64,000 nt of DNA from Symsagittifera roscoffensis (taxonomy: Eukaryota; Xenacoelomorpha; Acoela; Convolutidae): NCBI RefSeq assembly GCF_963678635.1, contig NC_087066.1, positions 57,306,312 through 57,370,311 of the forward strand, written 5' to 3'. The position numbers and the translations under genes are program-made. Shown here one piece after another: positions 52,346 through 63,670 of the stretch. The notes beneath the pieces are model-generated. The model saw only the letters and a list, made by a program, of their open reading frames with translations. It had not been told where the DNA came from and searched no databases. Each line of letters starts with the position of its first letter. Position 1 is the stretch's first letter.

Positions 52346-52718
52346 ATTTGTTTTTTCTTTGTTTAGAGCCACATTTTGCCGTGTTGTAGCTGATCCAGAT
52401 AAACTAATTAAGATTTTGGTAGGTCTAGTTTTTTCTGTATTTAATAATTTTTTCATGAATTGGTGGCTTCAATCTCAGTTTCTGTCGACTAGCTTGCGTA
52501 TTATGTCTGTAACCTATCAAAAGTGATGCGATATTCCGCTTCAACTCTATATTTAAAAATTTAGCAGAGCTATAACGTGTACATTTTCGTTGAAATTTAC
52601 GGACAGTTATTTGGTTTCAGACTTTAATTCAGCCGGCTTAGTTATTAAAGTGCTAAATTAATTTCGAATCGCAAGTGGTAATCGGCTCATTCTCGGCTCC
52701 TTGCACAGTAACCAGCTA

Positions 52719-52919
52719 GGATCTACTTAACAATTGCCCTCCCTTTGGTACCTACTTAAGAATTGCCACTCCTATTATTAAAAGCAGTAAATTAGCGCTA
52801 GAGCTTCCTTTTGAGACTTCTAACTTTGCTGCAATCTGATTGGTCGAAAATGCGTTATTTTAATCTACTTAACAATTGCCCCCTTTCTTAAAAAGGGGGG
52901 GTAATTGTTAAGTTGATCC
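52719..52919 (+). mobile_element. 201-bp MITE with four terminal units; 8-bp target duplication (ACCARCTA)
   Basis: Flanks ACCAGCTA (52711-52718) and ACCAACTA (52920-52927). Units: 52719 GGATCTACTTAACAATTGCC; 52747 GGTACCTACTTAAGAATTGC; 52861 TAATCTACTTAACAATTGCC; and the inverted right end GGATCAACTTAACAATTACC. The core holds AGCGCT and CTGATTGGTCGAAAAT, matching the 16141 element in order and spacing. Confidence 0.9.
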
Positions 52920-53459
52920 ACCAACTATCCTTGTGTATCATTATGGAAATTTATGCTTCCAATTATGGATAGAACTCATATATTGCTTTTGTCCTTTCAA
53001 TGTTTCGGCCAAAAACGAACCAATTCTCACTCTTTCTGGTGAACAATTCTACAAAAAACGGGACAGAATAACTAGACGACTAATAGCCTCTCTAATTACC
53101 ACATCCATAAATGAGTAGCTGCTCTCATGGTATTTAGGAATTTACTTTAACTTATTCGGATATCTACAATGCCAGTTGTGCTAGAGAAAAAGCATAAAAA
53201 TTAAGTAAAGCATAAAAAAATGAACCACAAATTCAAGAGGACAGGATAAAACTCAAATATTTTTGAAAACAATTTTTCTGAAACATGTCATTGAGCATAA
53301 TTACTTTGTTTTTTGTAAATTGACAAATAGTTTTGGCTCACTTCAGGTCTGTGGCGACGTTTACTGTCCGGAATTGGTTTTGATCCGAGCTAAATTTTAC
53401 AAGAGGCAAGTGACGTCAGAACGCAGTTTAAAACTGGAGGAATATCAAGCCGAGTCGAG

Positions 53460-53745
53460 GGGCTTGATTTATGTTTTGACTTTTTCTACCAAAAATCGGT
53501 GTTTCGACTTTCTCGAACAAATTTTGATATGTTTCGACTTTCTCTATCCAACAAAAAAAGTGAAAAGTGTTGGACTTTGTTCGACCCAGTTCAGATATGT
53601 TTCGACTTTCTCGACCAAAGTTCGATATGTTTTCCACTGTCTTGACCGAGATTTCTTAAAAGTTTATTTGTTCGACCCCCCATAGACATGTTTCGTCATT
53701 CTCGACTACAAATGGGTATGTTTCGACTTTCGACGAACAAAAAAA
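53460..53745 (+). repeat. Minisatellite-like TATGTTTCGACTTTCTCGAC words (also 55310-55600)
   Basis: Degenerate 20-50-bp spaced repeats of ATGTTTCGACTTTCTCGAC with interspersed GTTCGACC words; about seven in each duplication copy. The open frame across it is therefore repetitive (CFDFLEQ..., YVSTFSTK...) and not convincing as a gene. Confidence 0.7.
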
Positions 53746-54234
53746 TGTCGACATTTCAAAATTTATTTATTCCAGGTCGAAGTTGTGGTTTTATGATCAG
53801 ACAGGGATGTGAAACTCGTGTTCGCCTCTATGTTATAATGCCTTTTAATATTGCACGATAAACTGAAAAGAGTTTCAAATTTGAAATTGGCATCGAGTAT
53901 AGTCTAGCAGGTACTATAGTCTAGCAGGTACTCGTCTAGCAGAAAATTCTGGCTTTTCGTTTTTGTTTCGATGATGAAGCTTACGTAGAAGAAGAGTTTT
54001 TTCGTGTAATTCGGCTGAAATGTTTCCGGCTTTCTTTTCAATCTTTTTTGCATCATGTTGCAACGTTTGAAGAGCGCAAAACGTTTCTTATGCATATGTT
54101 AACGTGCAGAGTTTCAAAAAATTTAGCAACTGATGTAATTTGGAAACATTTTGTTTTCTGCCCAACGGGCGTCGGCTTAGTTAACGTGTCGTCTATTTGG
54201 TTTCAATGCTAATTCAACGCTTCATTTAAGACAA

Positions 54235-55654
54235 ATCCAGATAAACTAATTAAGATTTTGGTAGGTCTAGCTTTTTCTATATTTAATAATTTTTTCATGA
54301 ATTGGTGGCTTCAATCTCAGTTTCTGTCGACTAGCTTGCGTATTATGTCTGTAACCTATCAAAAGTGATGCGATATTCCGCTTCAACTCTATATTTAAAA
54401 ATTTAGCAGAGCTATAACGTGTACATTTTCGTTGAAATTTACGGACAGTTATTTTGTTTCAGACTTTAATTCAGCCGGCTTAGTTATTAAAGTGTTAAAT
54501 TAATTTCGAATCGCAAGTGGTAATCGGCTCATTCTCGGCTCCTTGCACAGTAACCAGCAAGGATCTACTTAACAATTGCCCTCCCTTTGGTACCTACTTA
54601 AGAATTGCCACCCCTATTATTAAAAGCAGTAAAATAGCGCTAGAGCTTCCTTTTGAGACTTCTAATTTTGCTGCAATCTGATTGGTCGAAAATGCGTTAT
54701 TTTAATCTTCTTAACAATTGCCCACCTTTCTTAAAAGGGGGGGGGGGGGGTAATTGTTAAGTTGATCCACCAACTATCCTTGTGTATCATTATGGAAATT
54801 TATGCTTCCAATTATGGATAGAGCTCATATTTTGCTTTTGTCCTTTCAATGTTTCGGCCAAAAACGAACCAATTCTCACTCTTTCTGGTGAACAATTCTA
54901 CAAAAAACGGGACAGAATAACTAGACGACTAATAGCCTCTCTAATTACCACATCCATAAATGAGTAGCTGCTCTCATGGTATTTAGGAATTTACTTTAAC
55001 TTATTCGGATATCTACAATGCCAGTTGGGCTAAAGAAAAAGCATAAAAATTAAGTAAAGCATAAAAAAATTGAACCACAAATTCAAGAGGACAGGATAAA
55101 ACTCAAATTTTTTGAAAGCAATTTTTCTGAAACATGTCATTGAGCATAATTACTTTGTTTTTTGTAAATTGACAAATAGTTTTGGCTCACTTCAGGTCTG
55201 TGGCGACGTTTACTGTCCGGAATTGGTTTTGAACCGAGCTAAATTTTACAAGAGGCAAGTGACGTCAGAACGCAGTTTAAAACTGGAGGAATATCAAGCC
55301 GAGTCGAGGGGCTTGATTTATGTTTCGACATTTTCTACCAAAAATCGGTGTTTCGACTTTCTCGAACAAATTTTGGTATGTTTTGACTTTTTCTACCCAA
55401 CAAAAAAAGTGAAAAGTGTTGGACTTTGTTCGACCCAGTTCAGATATGTTTCGACTTTCTCGACCAAAGTTCGATATGTTTTCCACTGTCTCGACCGAGA
55501 TTTCATAAAAGTTTATTTGTTCGACCCCCCATAGACATGTTTCGTCATTCTCGACTACAAATGGGTATGTTTCGACTTTCGACGAACAAAAAAAACGTCG
55601 ACATTCCAAAATTTATTTAATCCAGGTCGAAGTTGTGGTTTTATGATCAGACAG
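54235..55654 (+). repeat. 1.4-kb segmental duplication, copy 2
   Basis: Same ends as copy 1, separated from it by about 430 bp of unrelated sequence (53805-54234). The MITE inside sits at the same place, so it inserted before the duplication. The G-run in the MITE right end is longer here (about 14). Confidence 0.92.
54561..54768 (+). mobile_element. MITE, duplicated copy of the 52719 element
   Basis: Same position within the second duplication copy; flanks ACCAGCAA and ACCAACTA. Same four units and core. Differences are a few substitutions and a longer G-run. Confidence 0.9.
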
Positions 55655-55821
55655 TCGCGATTAAAACTTAGTATTTCCAGACTTTGCAGACCGAGACAAT
55701 GTGTCCGCGACCAACGGAACGTTAACCGCGACCGAAGGAAAATTAATCGCGACCGGATTGAATGAAGGAAAACTAACAGCGACCGGCTAGTTTTCACGCC
55801 ATTGAGTATTTAATCAATGGC

Positions 55822-56082
55822 GTGAAAACCGTGTTTAATCATTTACAACCAACCCCCCCCCCCCTCCATCTTCCCTATCCATGGCAGACTAACCAGAAGT
55901 TGCTGGCTACCATGGTGACTGACATGGCGACCACTGCAGGTGGCAAGTCATTGGCTGCTATCATGGGTGTGGTCAGCAGTAGCAGCATGTACACTAGCAA
56001 CGCGATTGATCTTTTGTCCTCTAGACAGTGCAGCAGATGTTCGTGCAGAGACATTAGAACCAGCTTCCTGAAGATCCACTGA
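55822..56082 (+). CDS. GC-rich open frame, possible exon, unidentified
   Basis: 86 codons. From about 55885 the base composition jumps to roughly half GC, unlike the ~33% surroundings. An acceptor-like CCTATCCATGGCAG ends at 55888. The frame then reads TNQKLLATMVTDMATTAGGK and ends CSRCSCRDIRTSFLKIH and TGA. The reverse strand is also open across the same stretch, so strand is uncertain. A poly-C run (55849-55863) precedes it. A similar GC-rich patch is at 57690-57785. No family recognised. Confidence 0.25.
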   Translation: MKTVFNHLQPTPPPLHLPYPWQTNQKLLATMVTDMATTAGGKSLAAIMGVVSSSSMYTSNAIDLLSSRQCSRCSCRDIRTSFLKIH

Positions 56083-58112
56083 GGGTGAATTTGGAAACTT
56101 AAGAGATTTGTTCAAAAATTTTCAAAACAATCATACAACCAATTCAAATTTAAATACTGAACTTATCAAGGATGCTGACATTTTTTCAATTGTTTCTTAA
56201 GGGGATTTGCGACTCCCTATGAATTCATAACAGACCCCATTTAGGAAATTTCTGTTCTTTTTACATTCTCGATACAAAAATATGAACGCTTCGTCAAGTA
56301 ATACATTATATATTAAAATTGAGAGACGGGTTTTTTTACTCTTGCGGTAAGTAATAGTATTTCTTATTGGTACTAGACCTTTTCATGTTAAAAATTTTGT
56401 TTACAGAAATCAATAGTTAACATTATTAGCAAATCTAGTTACAGGTACTTACAACTTTCGCTTATTTAGGGTAGAGGGAGGCAGTGGCGGATCTAAGATT
56501 TTCTCGAGGGAGAGGGGACTTTTTTTAGGTCGACCAAAATGAACTTCCGAGGTCTCCTAAAGCACTAAAAGACCCTGTTTTGGCACAGCAGACAAAATTT
56601 TCAAAACTCCCCCCTCAAAACTAATGTATATTGGCGCCTTTAGAAAAATTTTAGGGTACCTCACCAAAAATGAATATCTCAAAATAGTACAAAGGGGGTC
56701 TGTTGTTCGAATCCGGCCAGGGCCCTTGCTTTTCGAAAAATGACAATCTCTTTGCTAAGTTTCCACGTCAAGTATTTTATTCTTATTTCGCAATGTCTAT
56801 CTTCGCAAAAGAGCAAATTTTTACGCTATATCGATGAGATGACTGAAATCGATTTCAGCCACCTCATCATTTTTTTGCTATTTCTACGCGCACCTTGTCA
56901 AAATAAGTATGCTTTGGCGCGAAAGGCGCATTTAGAAAAAGTGGATGGTCGTTTGGCCAAAAACGGATGGCGTAAAGTAGTAGCAAACGGTAATTCTTTG
57001 GGTGGTCTGGAATCGAATTTCTGAGAGGAGGGGGTGTTCCCCCTAAATTTTCCCCTAATTGTTTTGTGAATCAGTAAATATAGAAGTTTTGTATTACCCG
57101 ACGAAGTAGAAGATGTTGGCCACCAGGTAAAACAAGTAGAATTTGGGCAGTAGGTATTGAGATTTGGTGAACAAACTGACCGAACCCTAAACACACCAGC
57201 AACGAAGATGTTACGCAGCTGATTTTGTGCTCTCAGTAGCGGTTTGATTTGTTCAAACACTTATAAGTACTGATAACCCCAAAAGCAACAAAAAATGGAA
57301 ATTAAATGCATTCGGAAACACAAAAGTTGTCACATAAATTTTGCCAACAAACGAAAAATTTTGGAATTTTTTTCTAGCAGTTAGATAGAAAATTAAAACA
57401 TCACTTTGTGCGTTTGAAACGGTGAGTAACCTAATAAAGTATACAACTCAATGTATACTCACTTTGAGGGGGAGCGCGTGCCAAAAACACGCGATTTTTT
57501 TGTCAAAATTTTCCAAAAATTGGCCAAAACAGCGTCTTTTTAGTGCTCTAGAAGAGCTCGGAAAATCAATTTGTTCGACCTAAAAAAAAGGTCAACGTTT
57601 TCCAAAAATTTTTGAAAATCCCCCCTCGAGAAAATCCTAAATCCGCCCCTGATTATAACTGTTAATTATACATAGAGTGAGAAAGAGAAGTAACCATTGC
57701 GATGCAGCAGGTGGCCAAGAGGAAGCAGAAGGTGAACGCGTGCACCCGAGGGACACTCTGCAGATGCGGCAGACGCGACTGAAATATCATCAGAACGCTT
57801 TATTTTATACCTGTCATGATTGATTTTAGAACAAGAAATTTATATAAGCATAAGTCGTTATTACAGAACATTTTTTTAGAATAGGGCTATTTCTTTGTCG
57901 TCTCAAAGACCTGGGAGTTTTTACAGGTAATTTTTTTTTGTTCATATCGTCCGATTGTTACAAAAAATGGCACGCGAACTAATTACCCGTGAAAAACATA
58001 TTTGGTCTTAATACTCAGCTTTCTAAAACGCCTCGTTTATGAAATTGATGCTTGTGCGAACTTCAAAAAAGGAAAAAGATCCCAGAACAGGGTTTCAAGA
58101 CAAAAGTCATTA
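56083..58112. other. Intergenic with MITE fragments and the 3' UTR of the minus-strand gene
   Basis: An inverted fragment of the 48427-type MITE (56482-56730, with the intact end CAGTGGCGGATCT) and a direct fragment (57460-57650, ending AATCCGCCCCTG) face each other across ~730 bp. The two outer flanks do not match as a target duplication. The stretch 57690-57785 is GC-rich and may be part of the downstream 3' UTR or an exon. Confidence 0.55.
57799..57804 (-). terminator. Candidate poly(A) signal for the minus-strand gene
   Basis: AATAAA read on the minus strand, 309 bases past the stop at 58113, a normal 3' UTR length. Confidence 0.5.
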
Positions 58113-58625
58113 TTACATTTGTGATAGTACTAATGAGCTTTTTTTGAAACCGACCTGCAAGTTGATGTTGAAATAAGAGGACGAACGGCAACCGTCCAAT
58201 GAGCTCAAACGGCTCCCGAATCGCTCAGCCCAGCCCGAGTCACTAACTGATGCGCGTGTGTCGTTGATGTTGAGAATCGTCTCGCTACGAGTTATTTTTC
58301 GACGAGCACTCGGCTCTGTGTTCGGTCGTGGGACTCGCTTAACTCCCTTTGCCGCCGGAGTGTGAGACAGAAAACTGGGGTACGTGAGGTTACTGCATAA
58401 GTCATTGGAACTGCCTCCCAGAGTTGGCTTGGAAAAAACCAAGTTTCCAGATCCGTTGCGGGATCTTTCAGTCGTTTGTTTTTGTAAACTGGAACACTCC
58501 GTATCGCTGTTGGATTTCCAGAACATGTCCGGAACCCAGAGTTCTGTGAAGGACAGGTTTCGTCGTTCGGACATGGGGGCGACCGGGACAGCGTTGGTTG
58601 GGGGTGCATTAACTGAGATTTGAGG
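58113..58625 (-). CDS. Last exon of an unidentified Ser-rich protein
   Basis: On the minus strand the acceptor CTTCTAACTTGCAG is followed at 58625 by a phase-0 frame of 170 codons to TGA at 58113. It is clearly more GC-rich than its flanks and has ordinary codon variety. The text is polar and mostly disordered: NLSFTELWVPDMFWKSNSD, a Ser/Thr/Arg-rich middle (TPAAKGVKRVPRPNTEPSAR, RRKITRSETILN), and a C-terminus FNINLQVGFKKSSLVLS. Several R-x-x-S/T sites suggest phosphorylation. No domain recognised. Upstream exons would be at higher coordinates, across or beyond the 58.8-63.7-kb repeat block, so the gene continues out of view. Confidence 0.7.
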   Translation of the reverse strand, partial: PQISVNAPPTNAVPVAPMSERRNLSFTELWVPDMFWKSNSDTECSSLQKQTTERSRNGSGNLVFSKPTLGGSSNDLCSNLTYPSFLSHTPAAKGVKRVPRPNTEPSARRKITRSETILNINDTRASVSDSGWAERFGSRLSSLDGCRSSSYFNINLQVGFKKSSLVLSQM

Positions 58626-58820
58626 CTGCAAGTTAGAAGAGCGATTATTGCGGTAGTTCTCAACCGGTCGTCGACTGAAATAAATTAAGTTCTAAGGTAC
58701 GCTAAATTTGTTTCGGTTGTACATCTAGCAGTATAGTTTCTCTAAGTACCATATTATCACCAATCACGGATGTAATTGGCTAATTTTCCCCCGCCAAGAA
58801 TAACTTATAGTTAAGCCAAA

Positions 58821-59345
58821 CAAGACTGCTCGTATCAGGGCGAAGCCCTGAATGTTCCGACTGCCTTTTAAGGTTTATGGAGCAGTGATAACATACAAAA
58901 ATTAAATAAGAAATTTTTTTTCCAAAATCTGAATTTTTTAATGAAAATTATCACCCCACACGCCATATAAAGTACAGAAGGATAGATTTTGTTCCTTGTA
59001 ACAAATCAATTATGGCAAATAAGCTTCGTTCAACCAATTTGGAACGATTTCTAACACGGATTAAATCTCCGCTTATGCGTTAATAGCGCGAATTATATCG
59101 CGCGTTAATTGTCCCAAATTGGTCAAAATGGCCAAAATGGCAATCTTTAAACCCTCATAACTTTCCGAAAAATAATCACAGGTGAAATATCTTTTCAAAT
59201 TTAAGCTCAGAACAACAATACCTTTTGAATGATAAAAAAAAATTCCGTCAAAATGGCTAGTTAAAAAGTCGAAATTTGTTTGAAGAAAAAAAAAACCATC
59301 CCGAGCACAAATATTCCGTTACTTTCGCATCGAAAGTCGGAACAA
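58821..59345 (+). repeat. ~525-bp unit, copy 1
   Basis: Head CAAGACTGCTCGTATCAGGG with the hairpin CAGGGCGAAGCCCTG, then GGAGCAGTGATAACAT, CACGCCATATAAAGTACA, AATTATGGCAA, the stem TTAATAGCGCGA...TCGCGCGTTAA, and the tail CTTTCGCATCGAAAGTCGGA. Confidence 0.88.
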
Positions 59346-59840
59346 CAAGACTGCTCGTATCAGGGCGAAGCCCTGAATGTTCCGATTGCCTTTTAAGATC
59401 TATGGAGCAGTAATAACATGAAAAAATTAAATAAAATAAAATTTTAAAAAATATTTTAAATTTGAGATTTTAGTAAAAATCATCCCCCCACACGCCATAT
59501 AAAGTACAAAGTGATAGACTTCGCTCCTAGCAACAAATCAATTATGGCAAGTAAGCTTCTTTCATCAAAATTGGAATGATTCCTAAGACGGATTGAATTT
59601 GTGCTTAAGTTAATAGCGCGAAATATATTGCGCGTTAATTGTCCCAAATTGGAAGACTGCCCCATAAACTTACAAAAAATGAATTTAGGTGAATGTTTTT
59701 TTTTCAAATATAAGCTCAAAACAACAACAATTTTTGAATAATATTCAAAAAAATGGCTAGTTGAAAAGTCGAAGTTTGTCTGAAGAAAAAACTTGTCCGA
59801 GCACAAATAATCCGTTACTTTTGTTACGAAAGTCGGAACA
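59346..59840 (+). repeat. ~525-bp unit, copy 2
   Basis: Same head and order as copy 1, about 85-90% similar. The central stem persists as TTAATAGCGCGAAATATATTGCGCGTTAA despite substitutions. The tail reads GTTACGAAAGTCGGAACAA. Confidence 0.88.
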
Positions 59841-60220
59841 ATGATATTTTTACTCGGTGTGGAAATGATAAAAGCACAAATTTTAATCCCAATTCTTAAT
59901 GCAGCGTAATTAAAGTGCGCTTTGAATTGTATCCGAACTTTACTCGCATTTGAGAAAAGTGAAAAAAAATCTGTTATAATGGATTTTAGTGGTCTAAATT
60001 ATTGTCAATATAATCGATTCCTATGTTACGCTCAGACAACAAAATTGGACTAAAAATGGATTTAAATCAATTTTTTTTTGCAAAATTTTATGCATTATAA
60101 TTTGTTTGAAATCCGGTATAATGGATTATTTATTCAGTAGAAACTCACATTCAAATGGAAATTTTTCAACTTTATTTTTATTTCTCGTCGCGCAAAATTT
60201 TGCAAGATTTTCTGCATTTT

Positions 60221-60470
60221 TGTAATGAAAAATGCGGAAAATTTGCAAGCCGAGTGTGCGGCCTACTCCAGTTTGAAACCTAAACACAAATTGCAAAAAG
60301 ATTCCGTTTATATCCCCCTAACGTTTTTACCTTTGCTCCCTTACAAATTCCCCCATCCCAACGTTCGCACCTTTGCCTCCCCCCCCCACTGAACAACCCG
60401 CCCCCTCCTGACCACCTGAGATATTCCCCCTTATGAACCGCCCTCTCTCACCTCACCTACACACACATAC
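60221..60470 (+). repeat. 250-bp direct block, copy A
   Basis: TGTAATGAAAAATGCGGAAA to ACACACATAC; C-rich in its second half (CCCCCTAACG, CCCGCCCCCTCCTGACCACC). Identical or nearly so to 63409-63670 except for the length of a C-run. Confidence 0.92.
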
Positions 60471-62814
60471 AAATTCGTTTCTGATTTTGTTATTCGGACT
60501 TCTCGTTCCAGTTTATGTTTATATTTTTTTTCAGATTGGTATTCTGCTCTGCTCCAGAAATTCTGAAAACTTTTTCCAATTCTTCAGCAAATTTTTGGAG
60601 TGCATTATTCAATTATCGTTTGAAAGACTTGTTGAATTGCTTCTGCATTGTGATTCACATCACTTAGTCTTTGGTTTAGGCTGAGTTTTTCTTATTAACC
60701 ATTCTACACTAAAGCCACTTTTGTTGTATCCAGGACCTTTTTTTGTCACTTTATAAATTGACCCAGGGATTACGTTTTTCTTATACAGGAATGAAATTAA
60801 GCGGTGATCAGAAAACACAGTCTGTTTTAAAAGTAAATTGGACAATTCAATTAAGTCGAAATTATTAAACTTCGAACAAGTTGAATTACCGAATTGAACT
60901 TTGACACAACCTAAGAGTAGAATATCCCCTATTTCATGAAGTCATAAGAATTTATCACGAATCCACTTGGTGGTCAACACACATAAAATTCAGTTGGTTC
61001 GTCTGATATTGAATTTCCTTTTCCGATTATTTTTTCAATTTCTCAAACGTTTCTCGAGTTGTTTACAGACGAATATTGGCAGGAATGAGTTTAGGATGAT
61101 TATATGCAGGGTTTTTAAAGTGTTTTGGAAGATCTCCAAAATAATTTTGGTCGACCTAGAAAAAGTCGACAAACTTGTTTCGAAACTATTCCCTCACCCA
61201 TCCCTCGAGAAATTCCTTGACCTACCCTTGCATGTAAATTTGAAACGTTTTTCCACAGAGCTGATTTTGACATAAGTTTCTACAAAATTGTATTCGAATG
61301 TTTATTTTTTTGAAAGCTTTTTGTGACATTTATGCTAAACTTATTGTCAGTTTTAGCTATGAGCCCGCATAGTTCACAGGAACAACAAAAAAAGTTTGAA
61401 GATTTTCTTGTATCATAGATTTTACTAAGACCTATTACTTTTCTGATCGTTAACAAATCGAAACATATGTTTTTTTCAGGATTACAACTTGTATTACAAG
61501 ATCATTTAATCAAATTTGGAAGTTTATCTATAAAAGGTTTTGTTATTTGTAAAAAAAGGAACTAAGTGTTTTCCAATTGGTTAGGACTTGATAGTTTTTT
61601 TGATCACGAAAAAATCCATAAATTTGTTCTCTTTCAAGTTTAATTTTTTCGCAATTTTTCGTTTATTTTCTTTCAATTTAGTTCGTTTTAAGATTTTTAT
61701 TTCTTAATTCAGATAAGTGTTTTATTCGTATGAGTCTAAAAAGAAGGCCAGCTTTATTATTGAACAGCAAATGAGTGAAAGTCGCAAAAACCTAACTGAT
61801 TCCTAGTTTCCAAAATGTTTTTTTTCTAACTTCTTAGCGGAATAAAAAAAGCTTTGATTCAGTTTGGTTTAAATGCGATAAATTTGAGAGTAAAGTCCAA
61901 TTATAGACAACTATTGAATTGTTAAGAGTTTTAACGTGATATTTTTTTCTGTAAAAATTCGTATGCTAAAAAAATCCAAAGTTTTATATTTTTTTTAGGT
62001 TTTCCTGAGTTCTTTCACAATTTTCTAACTACTTCTTGGCTATGTTTTTTTTGTTGGCTGTAAATTTATTAACTCGATTTCAATCATTTCTAGTTTTTTT
62101 TTGTTTTGTTTTTGCCTTTTTGCTTAATTTAGTTTACAGGCTTTCAACCTAATTTTTATTGGAATAGTTTACTCAATTTGAGTCATTTTATCCATGAAGG
62201 AAGTTGGTTCCGAGCGTGTGTGTTTTAGGGGGGGGGGGCGCAAGCGTTCAAAAAGTTTTCTGAAATTCATTTTGTTTTACCGAATTTTTCCGACTCAACG
62301 GGTGTCTGCTTAACTATAATTGGGTTTGTTACTGCTTGGTAAGTTTTGCCCGATGCTAATATAACATTTATATTTTTGTAGGTTTTGCTCAAAATGAGTT
62401 TTATTGAACACCTTGTGAGTGATACTTTTGAAAATTTTTCTAGACACAGTTTTTTGCTGCTTTTTTGATTTTTTTTCTACTCTCATTGTTTGCTGTCAAT
62501 TATTTCGCCATACTATTTTTGTGCTGTATTGCAAATTGCAATTTGTGTAAAGTTCCGTTTCGCCTTTCTGTAAAAATGAAGGTTTTTTTTTACTAATTCA
62601 TAAAAAAATTTCATTATTACACGTTTTTGAATTGCAATACATTTTCAATGTTTAATTTTTGGTTTCATCCCAATTTCTAAAAGTTTGCTTTTTATCTCAA
62701 TGCCTTATTTTGAAAAATAGTTGGTTTATCTTCTTTTGTTTTCGCCATTGATTTTTTTATTTATATGAAATTGAGTGCAAAACTTTGCAATTTATTGTCT
62801 AAAGAAACGAAATA
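60471..62814. other. Interior of the composite repeat; no gene
   Basis: Very AT-rich. Contains a fragment of the 48427-type MITE near 61110-61235 and a poly-G run at 62229-62238. Open frames at 60433-60684 and 60967-61275 are hydrophobic or low-complexity and unsupported. Confidence 0.45.
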
Positions 62815-63365
62815 TTTGTGCGTGAGCGGAGATTAAGTCCGCCTTAGAAATTATTCCAAATTGGTCGAAAGAAGCTTATTTGTCATAACTGATTTGTTAT
62901 TAGTAGCGAAATATACATTTTGTACATTATATGGCGTATGGGGGGAAAATTTTCACACAAAAATCTAAAAGTTAAAAAAACATTTTTTTTTTTCAATTTT
63001 TTTTTCATGTTAATACTGCTCCATTGACTTTAAAAGGCACACGGAATATTTGAAGCTTCCACTGATACGAGCAGTCTTACTGTTCCGACTTTCGTTACGA
63101 AACTAACGGAATATTTGTGCTCGGGAGTGTTTTTTTTCTTCAGACAAATTTCGCCTTCTTAACTAGCCATTTTTGACGGAACTTTTTCATATCATTCAAA
63201 ATGTATTGTAGCGTGGGGGGGGGGTGTGATTTTCACAAAAAAAAACTCAAATTTTAGAAAAAAAAATCATTTTATTTTATTACATTTAATTTTTTATGTT
63301 ATTATTGCTGCATAAACCTTAAAAGGCAGTCGAGTCGGAACATTCAGGGCTTCGCCTGGAATGTT
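62815..63365 (-). repeat. Two inverted partial ~525-bp units
   Basis: Heads (reverse) at about 63060-63085 (GATACGAGCAGTCTTAC) and 63325-63360 (GTCGGAACATTCAGGGCTTC). Bodies carry ATTATATGGCGTATGGGG, CTTCTTAACTAGCCATTTTT and related words in reversed order. The GCGCG stem part is deleted in one. Confidence 0.8.
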
Positions 63366-63408
63366 TACACGGCGTCTGGGGGGGGGGGGGGGGTGGGTTC
63401 TTTCACTT

Positions 63409-63670
63409 TGTAATGAAAAATGCGGAAAATTTGCAAGCCGAGTGTGCGGCCTACTCCAGTTTGAAACCTAAACACAAATTGCAAAAAGATTCCGTTTATA
63501 TCCCCCTAACGTTTTTACCTTTGCTCCCTTACAAATTCCCCCATCCCAACGTTCGCACCTTTGCCTCCCTCCACCCCCCCCCCCCCCACTGAACAACCCG
63601 CCCCCTCCTGACCACCTGAGATATTCCCCCTTATGAACCGCCCTCTCTCACCTCATCTACACACACATAC
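63409..63670 (+). repeat. 250-bp direct block, copy B
   Basis: Matches 60221-60470 base for base over long stretches, with an expanded C-run (about 63573-63588). It sits between the inverted units and the inverted end at 63701-63719. Confidence 0.92.

Larger units (their letters stand above)
52393..53804 (+). repeat. 1.4-kb segmental duplication, copy 1
   Basis: Starts ATCCAGATAAACTAATT and ends abruptly at GATCAGACAG. It matches copy 2 at 54235-55654 with only scattered substitutions and small run-length changes. It contains a MITE (52719-52919), a 61-codon and a 140-codon open frame conserved only because of the duplication, and a TTTCGACTTTCTCGACC minisatellite-like stretch. Confidence 0.92.

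Noticed and set aside
53263-55534. The two 140-codon open frames in the 1.4-kb duplication as a conserved protein
   Set aside because: Similarity is explained by recent DNA duplication. The text is driven by the TTTCGACTTTCTCGACC repeat and there is no domain.
58292-58663. The second minus-strand frame (123 codons) overlapping the 58.1-kb exon
   Set aside because: Overlaps the better frame in another phase and lacks its acceptor and composition support.
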